A DNA stretch of 64,000 nucleotides, from positions 62,001-126,000 of the forward strand of contig JBIOHP010000007.1 of NCBI GenBank assembly GCA_044449065.1. The letters are read 5' to 3'. The notes under the pieces were generated by a model, which was not told the DNA's origin, did not search any database, and worked only from the letters and a program-made list of their open reading frames with translations. This document shows positions 10,631-20,323 of the stretch, piece after piece (within the stretch, counting starts at the first letter, position 1; each line of letters begins with the position of its first letter). Made by a program: the position numbers and the translations under genes. This DNA comes from JBIOHP01 sp044449065. Its GTDB lineage: Bacteria > Bacteroidota > Ignavibacteria > UBA10030 > SZUA-254.

Positions 10631-10669
10631 CAATATTATTTACGCCGGTGAAATGTTTCGAAAAATATA

Positions 10670-12193
10670 TTACATCGTTACCGGATCGGCGTGTTTAGCA
10701 AGCTCTTTAGCTGAAGCTTTATCAACTTCTGCATGGAGACTGTTGCCGTGTGAATCCATAGTAACGATTGCCGGGAAATTTTTCACGCGAATGTGCCACA
10801 TCGCTTCGGGGATGCCGAATTCGAGGAAATGTACGCCGGTCACCTCGGTGATGCAATGCGTGTAATATTGCGCCGCGCCGCCGATCGCGTTCAAATACAC
10901 CGCGCCATTTTCCTTCAATGCGGCGAGCGTTTTCGCGCCCATGCCGCCCTTGCCGATTACCGCCCGGACACCGAACTTTTTAATGACATCCGCCTGGTAG
11001 GGTTCTTCCCTGCCGCTGGTGGTGGGTCCGGCAGCATTGAGGAACCACTTGCCGTCTTTTTGCAGCGCAACCGGTCCGCAATGATAGAGCGCTGCTCCAT
11101 GCATATCTACCGGCGCATCATGTGTCATGAGATAATGATGCAAGGAATCCCGTCCCGTATGCATCTCGCCATTCAGAAGAACAACATCGCCCACCTTAAG
11201 CCCGCGGATTTGATCTTCACTTACGGGGAATGTGAGTGAAACTTCTCTGCCCGTAAGCGGGAGTTTTGTCATTTTTGCCATGTGGCGAGCCGGAGTGTCA
11301 TCGCGGTACAACCAGTGCTTCATTTTTCCGGTTGAGCCATCGAGCACTGCGCCAAGGCGGCGGAACGCCCAGCAATCATACGCAACCGTGACAAAAAAGC
11401 ACGCAGGCAAACGGTTGTACGCTCCTATCTTGCATCCGATGAGAGTGGCTTTTCCGCCAAAACCCATTGTGCCGATACCAAGCTTATTGGCATACTCCAT
11501 GATGTAGTTCTCGAGTTTCGCAAGCTCGGGATTCGGATTAACATCGTCGAGCGTGCGGAACAACTGCTGCTTTGCAAAACCGTATCCCGAAGCCCTATCT
11601 CCGCCGATTGCAACACCGAGCGCGCCGACGCTGCAACCATGCCCCTGCGCCTGATACACCGCGTGCATAATGCACTTGCGCACCCCCTCTAAGTTGCGAT
11701 CCGCCCTGCCAAGATTGGGCAGCTCGCATGGCACGGAGTATTGAATATTTTTATTCTCGCAGCCCCCTCCTTTTAAAAGAAGCCGTACTTCAATTTCATT
11801 TTTCTCCCATTGCTCAAAATGTATGACAGGCGTTCCTTCTCCCAAATTATTGCCGCTGTTCTTTCCTGTGAGCGAGTCGACAGAGTTAGGACGCAGCTTG
11901 CCCTGTTTCGTTGCTTCGGCTATGGCTTCCTGAATCTCTTTTTTCATCACAATTTGATTGGCGCCGACCGGGACTTTGATTTCAAATGTCGGCATGCCGG
12001 TATCCTGGCAAATAGGCGCGACGTCATCACATGCCATATCGACATTGATGGCGATTGTATCCAATGCGAGCGCGGATTGGGTGCCGGGGGTTTCATAATC
12101 TTTCGCGCGTTCAATCGCCCGGCGGATATCCGGCGGCAGATTGCTTGATGTTTCAACAATTAATTTATATATGCTTTCTTTGAAATGTTCCAT
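10670..12193 (-). CDS. fumA: Class I fumarate hydratase (iron-sulfur dependent)
   Basis: The 507-residue protein carries both parts of oxygen-sensitive class I fumarases in one chain: an N-terminal alpha part (to about 280) and a C-terminal beta part (from about 315). The enzyme interconverts fumarate and L-malate in the TCA cycle and uses a [4Fe-4S] cluster. Cluster and active-site regions include CQDTGMP, KGGGCENKN and YDCWAFRR; the beta part contains GPTTSGREEPYQ and VIGKGGMG. The ATG at 12193 opens with a typical start MEHFKESIYKLI and has an AAGGAGT run upstream on the minus strand. It is transcribed away from the PP2C gene, with which it shares only strand, and has its own terminator. 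Length is slightly below the 548 residues of E. coli FumA, typical for single-chain homologues elsewhere. Confidence 0.93.
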   Translation of the reverse strand: MEHFKESIYKLIVETSSNLPPDIRRAIERAKDYETPGTQSALALDTIAINVDMACDDVAPICQDTGMPTFEIKVPVGANQIVMKKEIQEAIAEATKQGKLRPNSVDSLTGKNSGNNLGEGTPVIHFEQWEKNEIEVRLLLKGGGCENKNIQYSVPCELPNLGRADRNLEGVRKCIMHAVYQAQGHGCSVGALGVAIGGDRASGYGFAKQQLFRTLDDVNPNPELAKLENYIMEYANKLGIGTMGFGGKATLIGCKIGAYNRLPACFFVTVAYDCWAFRRLGAVLDGSTGKMKHWLYRDDTPARHMAKMTKLPLTGREVSLTFPVSEDQIRGLKVGDVVLLNGEMHTGRDSLHHYLMTHDAPVDMHGAALYHCGPVALQKDGKWFLNAAGPTTSGREEPYQADVIKKFGVRAVIGKGGMGAKTLAALKENGAVYLNAIGGAAQYYTHCITEVTGVHFLEFGIPEAMWHIRVKNFPAIVTMDSHGNSLHAEVDKASAKELAKHADPVTM

Positions 12194-12389
12194 GGATAAC
12201 TCCTTTTCTCGTTCAAATTTGCGATGATTCAGATTCGATTTGAGGTTATACTATTAATAACATGACTTTAGTTTGGATGGTTCGCTGATTTATGAGAAAC
12301 AATGATAGATTAATCATTAAATATACGAAAAGGGGCATGGAGAGGCAATAAATAAACCCCGATCAGGTGAAAGCTGTGAACCCCAATCC

Positions 12390-13613
12390 TCAACTTATCC
12401 TCACCCCCACCACCGTCACATCATCCTGGAAGCTTTTTGAACCTGTGAACGCGGTTAATTCCGATTGGATTCTGTCGCAAAGGGTTTGCGCGGAGGTGAA
12501 ATCCTGCGCAACGATCTGCTCAAGTTTCGCACCGCCGAACTGATCGTTCTTCGCGTTCATCGCTTCGGTCACGCCATCCGTATAGAATAGATAGGAGTCG
12601 CCGCTCTGCAGCGGGATTTGCGTTTCGGCGAACTCGCCCTCCCTCCGCATCCCCAATCCCGGATTTGAGGTTCGAATTTGTTTCAAGGTATTGGAAGATT
12701 TTTCATGCCGTAAAATGGGGGGATGTCCCGCAGTGGAGAGCGAGACGGTCTTGGCGCGGTGATCGAACAGGCCGTAGGCGCAGGTTACAAATGTTTTTTC
12801 ATTGCTGAGATCAAACAGGGTTGTGTTGAGATTTTTTAACACCATCGCGGGGGATGGATCATGCTGAAGCTGCAACCGGAGCGCGCTTTTCGTCATCGAG
12901 GAAAGGATGCCGGCGCCGACGCCGTGCCCTGTCACATCCGCAACAACAATCGCGACCTGGTATTCGGAAACCTGAATCATATCGAAGTAATCGCCGGCAA
13001 CCTCGGCGGCGGGATTCATCACCCCGGACGCGTCGCACCAGCCCGTGCTGAGATTTGGCGAGGGCAGCAGCGATGTTTGTATTTCCTGGGCGATCTTCAC
13101 CTCGGTTTCCAGGCGCATCCTCTGGCCTATTTCCTGCCGGATCACATAGATAAACGCTGCATATCCCGCCGATAGAAGCATAATAGCGAGTACGCCGACC
13201 ATGGTTCGCTGCGTGTAGATGGAGGATACTTCATCCGCTGAAAGATTAAGAGGGCGCGCAGGACTATCGATCGGTTGTTGAAGATTCCGTTCGATATGCA
13301 TCTCTAAACCGCTCTCATTGAAGGTGAAAAATAAACCCCGCGCATTCAATACGAGCAGCAGCGACCAGAAGATGATGGAGGAAAAGAATAATATTTTTCT
13401 TTTGATCGTCAGTATGATGCTGGCTGCAAAGCTCCCGGATATCACTGTTTGTATAATAATGAATCCCCAGGATAGCACTTTCATGTGCGATTCCATCAGG
13501 ATTTCCAACGGGCCGAGGACGCTGAACACAAGGAACACGGCAAATGCCAATCGCCGGAGCGAAGAGGGTTTCATGCTCCACCATATTCCCACCTTTTTTT
13601 TCATTTTTGACAT
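12390..13613 (-). CDS. Membrane-anchored PP2C/SpoIIE-family serine phosphatase
   Basis: The 407-residue protein has about four hydrophobic segments in the first 160 residues and a cytoplasmic C-terminal SpoIIE/PP2C domain. Metal-binding and fold motifs are intact: AAEVAGDYFDMI, VVADVTGHGVGAGILSSM, YTDGVTEAMN and QDDVTVVGVRI. Such proteins (RsbU-like) dephosphorylate anti-anti-sigma or STAS partners, linking a membrane signal to sigma-factor control; no STAS or anti-sigma gene is nearby, so the partner is unknown. A short helical linker with KIAQEIQTSLLP is the usual signal-transmission helix of this family. The start could also be the ATG at 13604 or 13574; the transmembrane content is unaffected. 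Confidence 0.88.
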   Translation of the reverse strand: MSKMKKKVGIWWSMKPSSLRRLAFAVFLVFSVLGPLEILMESHMKVLSWGFIIIQTVISGSFAASIILTIKRKILFFSSIIFWSLLLVLNARGLFFTFNESGLEMHIERNLQQPIDSPARPLNLSADEVSSIYTQRTMVGVLAIMLLSAGYAAFIYVIRQEIGQRMRLETEVKIAQEIQTSLLPSPNLSTGWCDASGVMNPAAEVAGDYFDMIQVSEYQVAIVVADVTGHGVGAGILSSMTKSALRLQLQHDPSPAMVLKNLNTTLFDLSNEKTFVTCAYGLFDHRAKTVSLSTAGHPPILRHEKSSNTLKQIRTSNPGLGMRREGEFAETQIPLQSGDSYLFYTDGVTEAMNAKNDQFGGAKLEQIVAQDFTSAQTLCDRIQSELTAFTGSKSFQDDVTVVGVRIS

Positions 13614-13628
13614 GAATTACCGCCGCAT

Positions 13629-13662
13629 AAAAACAAAGCCCCTCATCACATGAAGGGCTTTG
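13629..13662 (-). terminator. Rho-independent terminator of the ctp protease gene
   Basis: An 8-bp perfect stem, CAAAGCCC at 13634-13641 with GGGCTTTG at 13655-13662, has a 13-base loop. On the minus strand it is followed by a TTTTT run. It is 24 bases past the protease stop and also just upstream of the phosphatase start. Confidence 0.8.
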
Positions 13663-13686
13663 ATATTTTGAGTTTCAATGAATGGG

Positions 13687-15345
13687 TTAATTAGTTTTCG
13701 AGCCCGGTTCCTTATCCAGTCCGGCTATTTTCTGCGCTTCCGGGAACAGGGTTAACGCTTTTTGAAGCTGGGGATCGACTTCGAGCATAACGGTAAACCA
13801 TCCTTCATTTCCCCACAAGCTTCTGGCGATGTACGCTTTAAGGCGCGCTTTAAGATAAACGATGTCTTTATCGTATTGTTTATCGTCGACTTTTATATCT
13901 TTCTTTTCGATAAACGCCTTGAAATTTTTAACCATCTCATCGTTGACCTGATATTCCTGGTTGAACGCTTTTACATCCTCTTTGTATTGCGACCGCAATT
14001 TCGGTCCTTCTTCATCGAGATACGAAGTGATGAAGGGGAAAAAGAGATCCCTGCGAAGAAGATTTTTTGTCAGCTCGGTGATATCGGCTGATTTGACGAT
14101 ATAATCCGGGGTGATACCGCCGCCGCCATAGACCGTTCTGCCCCCGTTTGTTTTAAATTTTTGGCGGGTGGAATCCTTTTTAGAGGTTGAATCCATGGAA
14201 TGTTCCAGGTTATCTCCCTCTGTTTCGTTCCGCGTGAACGCTTCTTCCTCATATGCCGCATGGTCTTTATCTTTATACGACCGCTGGATCAACCTGCCGC
14301 TCGGGGTGTAGTATCGCGCAATCGTCAACCGCACTGCAGACCCGTCGTTGAAATTCCATTGCCGCTGGACAAGCCCTTTGCCAAAGGTCGTTTCACCGAC
14401 GATGAGTCCCCTGTCCCAATCCTGTATCGCGCCGGAGACGATCTCGCTCGCGCTTGCCGATCCGTTATTCACTAACACGATCAGCGGTAATTTTTCATAC
14501 TCCTGACCGGTTTGCGCGGCGTAAGATTCTTCGAGTTCTTTCTGGCGCGCCTTGGTAAAAACAATTACCTTGGGTTTCTCCGGCGTTCCGCCGTCGAGGA
14601 ATTGATCAGCCATATTGACCGCTTCGTTGAGATATCCTCCGGGATTTCCGCGAAGATCAAGGACGAGGCGTTTCATTCCTTCAGATTTGAGTTTTGTCAA
14701 TGCCGCAGTCATCTCCGTTCCCGTAGTGCCGGCAAACCGATTAACGCTGATATATCCCACGCCGTTTTCGAGCATTAACGAAGCATCGATGCTGGTGAGC
14801 GCTATATCATCGCGGGTGATATCGAATACGATCGGCTCCTTCACCTCGGGACGTTTCACGGTCATTTTCACTTTCGTGCCTTTTTTCCCGCGAAGCCGCG
14901 TGGTCGCCTGCTCGGTTGTATAACCGATGGCGCTGGTGTCGTTGATGGCTATGATCCGGTCATTGGAAAGAATCCCGATCCTGACGGCGGGTCCGCCGCC
15001 CATTGGCTCCACGACGGTGATAGTATCGTTGATGGCGGCGATTTCGCAACCGATGCCCTGATACGATCCCTGGAACCGTTCAGCTTCAACCGCCGTCGCT
15101 TTCGGCGGCATGTAGACGGAATGAGGATCGAGCTGGGATAATAAACCGTTGATTGCCGCTTCGTTTAATTTCTCCGGCGAAACTTCATCGACATAATATT
15201 TTTGGGCGAGTGAAATGACGTCGCGGTATTTATTAAGCTGTTCATAGATCGAATCCCCGGAAATAACGCGGGCGATACCGATTCCAAGCACCAGCGTGAG
15301 GATCATAAGGGAGGATGCCAACCACAGTGAAATTTTTCTATGCAT
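13687..15345 (-). CDS. ctpA: C-terminal processing peptidase, S41 family (CtpA/Prc-like)
   Basis: The 552-residue protease has an N-terminal signal anchor (residues 7-28), a PDZ domain (about 95-170) and the tail-specific S41 peptidase domain. The catalytic set fits by spacing with E. coli Prc: Ser298 in GSASASEI, Asp309 in QDW, and Lys323 in TFGKGLVQ. It acts in the periplasm, trimming or degrading proteins from a nonpolar C-terminus. The C-terminal 150 residues are rich in charged helices and contain no second recognisable domain. The ATG at 15345 places the basic residues immediately before the hydrophobic core. It lies upstream of the PP2C gene on the same strand, but a strong terminator separates the two. 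Confidence 0.93.
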   Translation of the reverse strand: MHRKISLWLASSLMILTLVLGIGIARVISGDSIYEQLNKYRDVISLAQKYYVDEVSPEKLNEAAINGLLSQLDPHSVYMPPKATAVEAERFQGSYQGIGCEIAAINDTITVVEPMGGGPAVRIGILSNDRIIAINDTSAIGYTTEQATTRLRGKKGTKVKMTVKRPEVKEPIVFDITRDDIALTSIDASLMLENGVGYISVNRFAGTTGTEMTAALTKLKSEGMKRLVLDLRGNPGGYLNEAVNMADQFLDGGTPEKPKVIVFTKARQKELEESYAAQTGQEYEKLPLIVLVNNGSASASEIVSGAIQDWDRGLIVGETTFGKGLVQRQWNFNDGSAVRLTIARYYTPSGRLIQRSYKDKDHAAYEEEAFTRNETEGDNLEHSMDSTSKKDSTRQKFKTNGGRTVYGGGGITPDYIVKSADITELTKNLLRRDLFFPFITSYLDEEGPKLRSQYKEDVKAFNQEYQVNDEMVKNFKAFIEKKDIKVDDKQYDKDIVYLKARLKAYIARSLWGNEGWFTVMLEVDPQLQKALTLFPEAQKIAGLDKEPGSKTN

Positions 15346-15810
15346 GAATTTATACGATTCTAAAAAATGAATATAGAGTTAATTATCCGAACCTATTTTG
15401 GGCAGCGCCAATCAAGAGTATCATGTCTATTAATATACGAAATAATGAGGGATTTGGTTCCAGACATAGATATCCCGACCGACGAAGCTCAGAACTGACA
15501 CAACAAGTTATTACCCGAAGCTGAGATGACGCTAACGGAAGAAGAACCAAATCCGAATAGAGAGAAACATTCTCAACGGCAAATCCTCCGATACCGATAC
15601 TGAATATAATAGAGGGACGAATGTTTAAACTTATTGTTCAATTTAAATCGTTTGGCAAGAGGACATAAGCGGGAACGATGCCATCATCACTCCGTCTCCT
15701 TTCTCCCATAAATAGAAAGGAGATGGAGTGATATATTCAGTTATAGCTGCGGTTTCCCCCGGAAGAAGTATGATGCGATACGGGGATACGTTTCGATTGG
15801 AATAGACGTT
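15346..15810. other. Intergenic region upstream of ctpA
   Basis: There are 465 bases without a supported gene. The left part presumably holds the ctpA promoter. The only marked structure is the long inverted repeat at 15686-15732. Confidence 0.5.
15686..15732. repeat. 19-bp inverted repeat with 9-base loop
   Basis: The arms at 15686-15704 and 15714-15732 are complementary over 19 positions with a single G/T mismatch that would pair as G-U in RNA. The loop is CCCATAAAT. No T tract follows on either strand, so it is not a classical intrinsic terminator, although it lies about 80 bases past the stop of the minus-strand beta-barrel gene and may act in 3'-end formation. Confidence 0.6.
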
Positions 15811-16383
15811 TTACTTCGGGGTATTGATGACAAACCCGATCATCACATTCCAAAACGCGTCTCTGTCGTTGCCATGGCGAATCGCGTTCAAATCGGCAGT
15901 ACTGGTTCTATTATAACCGGCAGAGATTTCGAATGATTTTTTTTCGTCAACTTTGAATTGCATCCCAATACCCACGGGAACATTTGCAGCCCAGCCGCTC
16001 AACTTGGCGCTTGAATCGGAATTTACTGGTTGATCATCCACCTTGTAAAAAAGATATCCAAACCCTGCATACAGATATGGTTTCCATGATTCAGATTGCA
16101 GCGGGAAGAAGAGTAATCGAAGATCGACCGGAAGTATAAAGGTGTTAAAATTATCGCCGGCAATCTTGCCGACGCCCATGCCGATTTCCCCCTGGAGCAC
16201 TTCGGTTAAGTTCCTGCGCGCGAACGCTCTTCCCTCGAATGAAACCTGACTCTGTGATTCTGTTTTACTAAACGTTGGACCGATCACTATTCCGCCGGTG
16301 AGGTCAGTTTTCATCTGCGCGTAGATCGACGTTGATACACAGATCGTTATTAGAAATAGACAAACCATTATAGATTTAAGCAT
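15811..16383 (-). CDS. Small outer-membrane beta-barrel protein
   Basis: The 190-residue protein has a clear signal peptide (hydrophobic core LFLITICVSTSIYA then Q) and alternating amphipathic beta strands typical of an eight-stranded OmpX/OmpA-like barrel. Aromatic girdles such as YLYAGFGYLFY and the terminal VMIGFVI support this. Function cannot be assigned; proteins of this kind are structural, adhesive or minor porins of the outer membrane. It is divergent from the Rrf2 regulator, with about 250 bases between them, so a shared control region is possible. Confidence 0.75.
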   Translation of the reverse strand: MLKSIMVCLFLITICVSTSIYAQMKTDLTGGIVIGPTFSKTESQSQVSFEGRAFARRNLTEVLQGEIGMGVGKIAGDNFNTFILPVDLRLLFFPLQSESWKPYLYAGFGYLFYKVDDQPVNSDSSAKLSGWAANVPVGIGMQFKVDEKKSFEISAGYNRTSTADLNAIRHGNDRDAFWNVMIGFVINTPK

Positions 16384-16637
16384 GATTGAGATTCTCCAGA
16401 AATATGAACATTTTTTTTAAATAGTGTGCAAAGAGATTTCAAATTTCGTGCCAAGTACTGTTACAATACATCATTAAAAAGCACGATTATGAGATTTCAA
16501 TTCCGTTTTCGGTAAAAAATGATGAATTTAAGTTTTTGATTAACAACCGGTAAAGTGCCGCAATCTGATTGCTATTGATAATATATAAAATCTTCTGTAA
16601 ATTGTGTAGTTATTTTTTTATTAATTTCATTTTTATC

Positions 16638-17096
16638 ATGTCAGTTATTTTAAGTCGATCATGCGAATACGCCCTGCAGGCGGTGCTTTACTTATCGCAT
16701 AAATCAACGGATGAGCCGGTTGCTCTGCACGAAATATCTGCAACCCTTAACGTTCCCCATCATTTCCTCAGTAAGATTTTACAATCTCTTTCCCGTTCAA
16801 GGATTGTCGTCTCACGACGCGGGATAAACGGCGGATTTTTACTCGCCAAAAAGGCGTCAAGTATCACAATTTATGATATTATTCGTTCAATTGACGGCGT
16901 GGAATTCATCGATGAATGCATACTTGGCTTTCCCGGATGCGGAAACACTCCCCCCTGTCCTATTCACGATTCATGGAAGTCCGCCAAGGTAATCCTCCTG
17001 GATATTTTTCAGAGAAAAACGATTGAGGAATTAGGTAAAGATCTGGTGCCTAAACTTGACTTTATTCAACAATTATTATCAAAAAAAATTCTTTAA
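16638..17096 (+). CDS. Rrf2-family iron-sulfur transcriptional regulator
   Basis: This 152-residue winged-helix regulator opens with the family signature (CEYALQAVLYLS) and has the recognition-helix region VPHHFLSKILQSLSRS. The beta-wing reads SRRGINGGFLLA. Three cysteines at 94, 101 and 107 (C-x6-C-x5-C) match the cluster-binding loop of IscR/NsrR-type members, so it likely senses Fe-S status, nitric oxide or redox state. The frame is open from 16569 through a non-ATG start, but the ATG at 16638 gives the canonical N-terminus. Upstream is the divergent beta-barrel gene. No isc/suf genes are adjacent, so its regulon is not indicated. Confidence 0.9.
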   Translation: MSVILSRSCEYALQAVLYLSHKSTDEPVALHEISATLNVPHHFLSKILQSLSRSRIVVSRRGINGGFLLAKKASSITIYDIIRSIDGVEFIDECILGFPGCGNTPPCPIHDSWKSAKVILLDIFQRKTIEELGKDLVPKLDFIQQLLSKKIL

Positions 17097-17195
17097 AAAC
17101 ACACGCCGCCCTGCCTCACCGGGAAAAGATCGTCAGTTGCAGCAAGTAATCTTGGGAGTTGGCGATCCCTATTCTGTGTATTCAATTCCATCGCC

Positions 17196-19388
17196 TCAGT
17201 GAATATTTTTTTCAGCGGATGATTTCAATTCCAATTTACCCGCGTTATCCGTTTTGACCCAGTATCCCTGTCCCGGAAACAATGTATCCGCCTTAAAATA
17301 TCCCGAAAGATAACCATAGAAAAATGATTGCAAATGGACGCCGAGGGGAACAATATTGAACGACGCCAGAGGAGCGCTTATCGATCCAATGAGATTCCAT
17401 CCCTGGGTAACATTAATTGTATCTGAAATAATGCCGGAACCGGATAAACTCACAACCTGCGATCCGTTAAACTTAATCCAATATCCTCTTCCCACCGTAA
17501 CCGATTCTTTTTGAGTATATCCAACGTCATAGGCGAATAGAGGCGAGATCGCCGTTGGAAACACGACTGAAACCAGCGGATTTGACACGAGAGCCGGAAC
17601 CGATACCAGGTTCCATTTATTAGCGACCGTAAAATTAAATGGTCCGGATGTGGTTCTAAAAGACCAAACAGTAGACCAATCACTCTCGCCAAAAGCATTT
17701 CGTCCGCACACTTTCCAATAACAGATTTGGCTATCCGGCAGATTCATTATTTGAATAAAAGTATCGGTAACAGCAGTGTCGTTATAAATGATCGAATTGA
17801 ATCCCACATCCCCGGCAATTTCGATATGGTATCCGGTTGCGGTAGATGAAGAATGCCACAGGAAAGTCCGTGTAGTCGATATTCCATCAACAGAAATTAA
17901 TTGCGGCGGCGGAGGGACGGTATGGACAACTCGGTATTCATAAGCGCCGGCGTCAACCCTGGCGCCCACAACCCGGCTTAAGCTATCGAAATCTGTTTCG
18001 CCCGGAGCGGGGACAAACGCCGGATCACCCATATCGATACCCGGAGATCCTGCTCTTGAATGCAAATCTGGAGATGGTAACGTCGCCGAAATAAATAATG
18101 GATCCCCAAAGAGTGAATGGGAATCTTGCAACGCGCCATTTACGTACGTATCAAATCCTGCATACACCGTACCGTTCCAATCAATAGTTACGTTACCTCT
18201 ACCGACGGGACTATAATAGAGATTATAATCCAGGATATTACCGGCATTTGCGCCAAATGCTGTAGTCATTATTTTGTTCTGTGATGAAGAATAAAAAATA
18301 TTATTCTTCACGGCACAATTTTGAGCATATTCAATATACAATTCGCCCTCATCGGTGTGCAGTACGTCATTATTGTAAACGGTATTATTCAAAAAAACCG
18401 AAGAAGTGACTTTTCCGGTCGTCGGGTAATTATAACCGCCAAAACTTATCCCTCTCTTATCATTATTAAAAATAAGGTTTTCACGCACTATCATCCCGCT
18501 TGCGATTCGTCCATGATTTTCACATCCAATTTCTAATCCGAGGTCGCATTCATACACGATATTTCGCTCTACAAGAATATTTTGCCCGCCATCGACATAG
18601 ATACCGGCTGCATATCCTCCCCCGTATGCTGAACGGGCATGGTAGACCACATTTCCCCGACAGATACCATTCCGAGCCATATCGTTTGCCGGATTGGAGG
18701 ATGTTTTCTCCCCGCCAATCATATCGATACCGATATTATTTACATCATGAACTGAATTATTATAGATATAGAAGGTATCAACATTACCGTTCAGGGTAAG
18801 GGATTCGCTATGACCGGGTTCGCAGTTGAAAATTTTATTGCCGTCTATGGCGATATTGGATATTGGAAAATTCGGATCGCTACCGTACACAGATATCCCC
18901 ATCGCATCGCCGCCGCCCACAGCGGCTCGCATATCATGAATCACATTATTATTTAGTACGATATGATCTCCGTATCCCTGCACCCATATACCGGTTCCGA
19001 ACGTCTGATCGAGATTGTTCCTTAACTCAAATCCCTGAAAACGAACATAGTTTATATTTTTGAGGAGGACAAGTTGATCGCCGACCAATCCGGTTCCATC
19101 GATAATCACCGTATCAGTTTGATAAGGGGTAAAAGTGATGTACCCGTCAGTTGAATTACCGGTCGCGTGGACAGCGAGCTTCTCATTATATATACCCCCC
19201 ATTACATAAACAGTATCGCCCGCCTTTGCGCTGTCGCATGCATATTGAATGTGGCGCCAGGGTTGCACCTTTGTTCCGGCGTTGTTATCATCTCCCAGAG
19301 TTGACACAAAGACTCCCTGTGAGAGAACTTTTGCGGCAGTAGCCGCCAACAGGATAAGTATACCGAGCAATGAAAGCGTTCTGGTCAT
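17196..19388 (-). CDS. Secreted right-handed beta-helix protein with fibronectin-like and WNLVSVP/GYW modules
   Basis: The 730-residue protein has a signal peptide (LLGILILLAATAAKVLS), then a DUF1565-type start (STLGDDNNAGTKVQPWRHI) and a parallel beta-helix of about residues 30-480 with repeated N-rich turns (VLNNNVIHDM, NNTVYNND, VKNNIFY). A fibronectin-III-like segment follows (about 495-590, LISVDGISTTRTFLWHSSS). The C-terminus has two copies of a module with WNLVSVP or WNLIGSI and later GYWIKF or GYWVKT. Beta-helix proteins of this type often bind or cleave polysaccharides, but no catalytic set could be named. Unlike the other large secreted proteins here it lacks the NPFNP T9SS tail; the WNL/GYW tandem is its last domain, which is also found before the tail of the protein at 50164-54393. 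Confidence 0.75.
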   Translation of the reverse strand: MTRTLSLLGILILLAATAAKVLSQGVFVSTLGDDNNAGTKVQPWRHIQYACDSAKAGDTVYVMGGIYNEKLAVHATGNSTDGYITFTPYQTDTVIIDGTGLVGDQLVLLKNINYVRFQGFELRNNLDQTFGTGIWVQGYGDHIVLNNNVIHDMRAAVGGGDAMGISVYGSDPNFPISNIAIDGNKIFNCEPGHSESLTLNGNVDTFYIYNNSVHDVNNIGIDMIGGEKTSSNPANDMARNGICRGNVVYHARSAYGGGYAAGIYVDGGQNILVERNIVYECDLGLEIGCENHGRIASGMIVRENLIFNNDKRGISFGGYNYPTTGKVTSSVFLNNTVYNNDVLHTDEGELYIEYAQNCAVKNNIFYSSSQNKIMTTAFGANAGNILDYNLYYSPVGRGNVTIDWNGTVYAGFDTYVNGALQDSHSLFGDPLFISATLPSPDLHSRAGSPGIDMGDPAFVPAPGETDFDSLSRVVGARVDAGAYEYRVVHTVPPPPQLISVDGISTTRTFLWHSSSTATGYHIEIAGDVGFNSIIYNDTAVTDTFIQIMNLPDSQICYWKVCGRNAFGESDWSTVWSFRTTSGPFNFTVANKWNLVSVPALVSNPLVSVVFPTAISPLFAYDVGYTQKESVTVGRGYWIKFNGSQVVSLSGSGIISDTINVTQGWNLIGSISAPLASFNIVPLGVHLQSFFYGYLSGYFKADTLFPGQGYWVKTDNAGKLELKSSAEKNIH

Positions 19389-19573
19389 TTCGAAGAATTA
19401 ATTAAAGCCCAATAAAATCTATCAACAGATTGTTGTTCACGTAATATAAAGAAAATCGGGAACGATAGCGCAAGCGTTGGAGGAACAGCGTTGTTAAAGA
19501 TGAAAATCACCATTTTTTTACGTATTCTACTCTGCAAACGAAATTCTCGCAATCACAGAAATAAGGAATAAAG

Positions 19574-20323
19574 ATGTTTTTGAGATATTTTTGTATCCTA
19601 CTATTAGTTTTAGGGTTATTTCTCCCTTCAACAGGGCAAGAAATTACCCTCGCAGTGGCGGCGAGTGTAAAACCGGTGATCGATTCATTGGCGAGTATCT
19701 ACCAACCAAAGACTCCGGAGAAGATAAACGTGGTATCCGGAGCATCCGGAAATTTAACAACGCAAATATTAAACGGCGCACCATATGATATTTTTCTTTC
19801 GGCAGACACTCAATATTGTTATACCTTATATCAAGCCGGATTTACGCTGAACACTCCAAAGATTTATGCGCAGGGCAACCTTGTGATTCTCACCCGCGAT
19901 TCAGGCGTGAGCAAGGAGGGAATTCAATTATTGCTTGAGCCCGGGATAAAAAAAATTGCAATCGCAAATCCTCAAATTGCTCCCTATGGAAAGGCGGCGA
20001 TTGAGGCGCTTCAATATTATCATTTATCCGACGCCGTTAAACCAAAACTCATCTACGGGGAAAGCATAGCCCAGGTAAATCAATTTTTATTCACAAAAAC
20101 AGTTGAAGCGGGAATTACTTCAGCTTCAGCGCGAATATCATCGTCATCAACTAATCGATACTATAGTTATCACATCGATCAAAAAGCTTACTTCCCCATC
20201 TCCCATGCGATGGTTATTCTAAAACATGCGAAATCAAATGAGGACGCGATGAAACTATTCAAATTTATTCTCTCCGATAGCTCGTCCTCAGTCTTCAACA
20301 ATTTCGGATTTGTCAGACCGTGA
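19574..20323 (+). CDS. modA: Molybdate ABC transporter, periplasmic substrate-binding protein
   Basis: The 249-residue protein has a signal peptide (LLLVLGLFLPSTGQE) and a ModA fold: LAVAASVKPVIDSLASIY at the start, VVSGASGNLTTQI for oxyanion contacts, PYDIFLSAD, and IAIANPQIAPYGKAA. It binds molybdate (or tungstate) in the periplasm for uptake by ModBC. An AAGGA site lies 6 bases before the ATG. Its stop overlaps the GTG of the next gene, and the four genes run in tight series, so this is one operon. No ModE gene or molybdenum-cofactor riboswitch fold was seen in the 185 bases upstream. Confidence 0.93.
   Translation: MFLRYFCILLLVLGLFLPSTGQEITLAVAASVKPVIDSLASIYQPKTPEKINVVSGASGNLTTQILNGAPYDIFLSADTQYCYTLYQAGFTLNTPKIYAQGNLVILTRDSGVSKEGIQLLLEPGIKKIAIANPQIAPYGKAAIEALQYYHLSDAVKPKLIYGESIAQVNQFLFTKTVEAGITSASARISSSSTNRYYSYHIDQKAYFPISHAMVILKHAKSNEDAMKLFKFILSDSSSSVFNNFGFVRP

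Noticed and set aside
19389..19573. Molybdenum-cofactor riboswitch or ModE site before modA
   Set aside because: The region has no recognisable aptamer core and only vague similarity to a ModE operator half-site.
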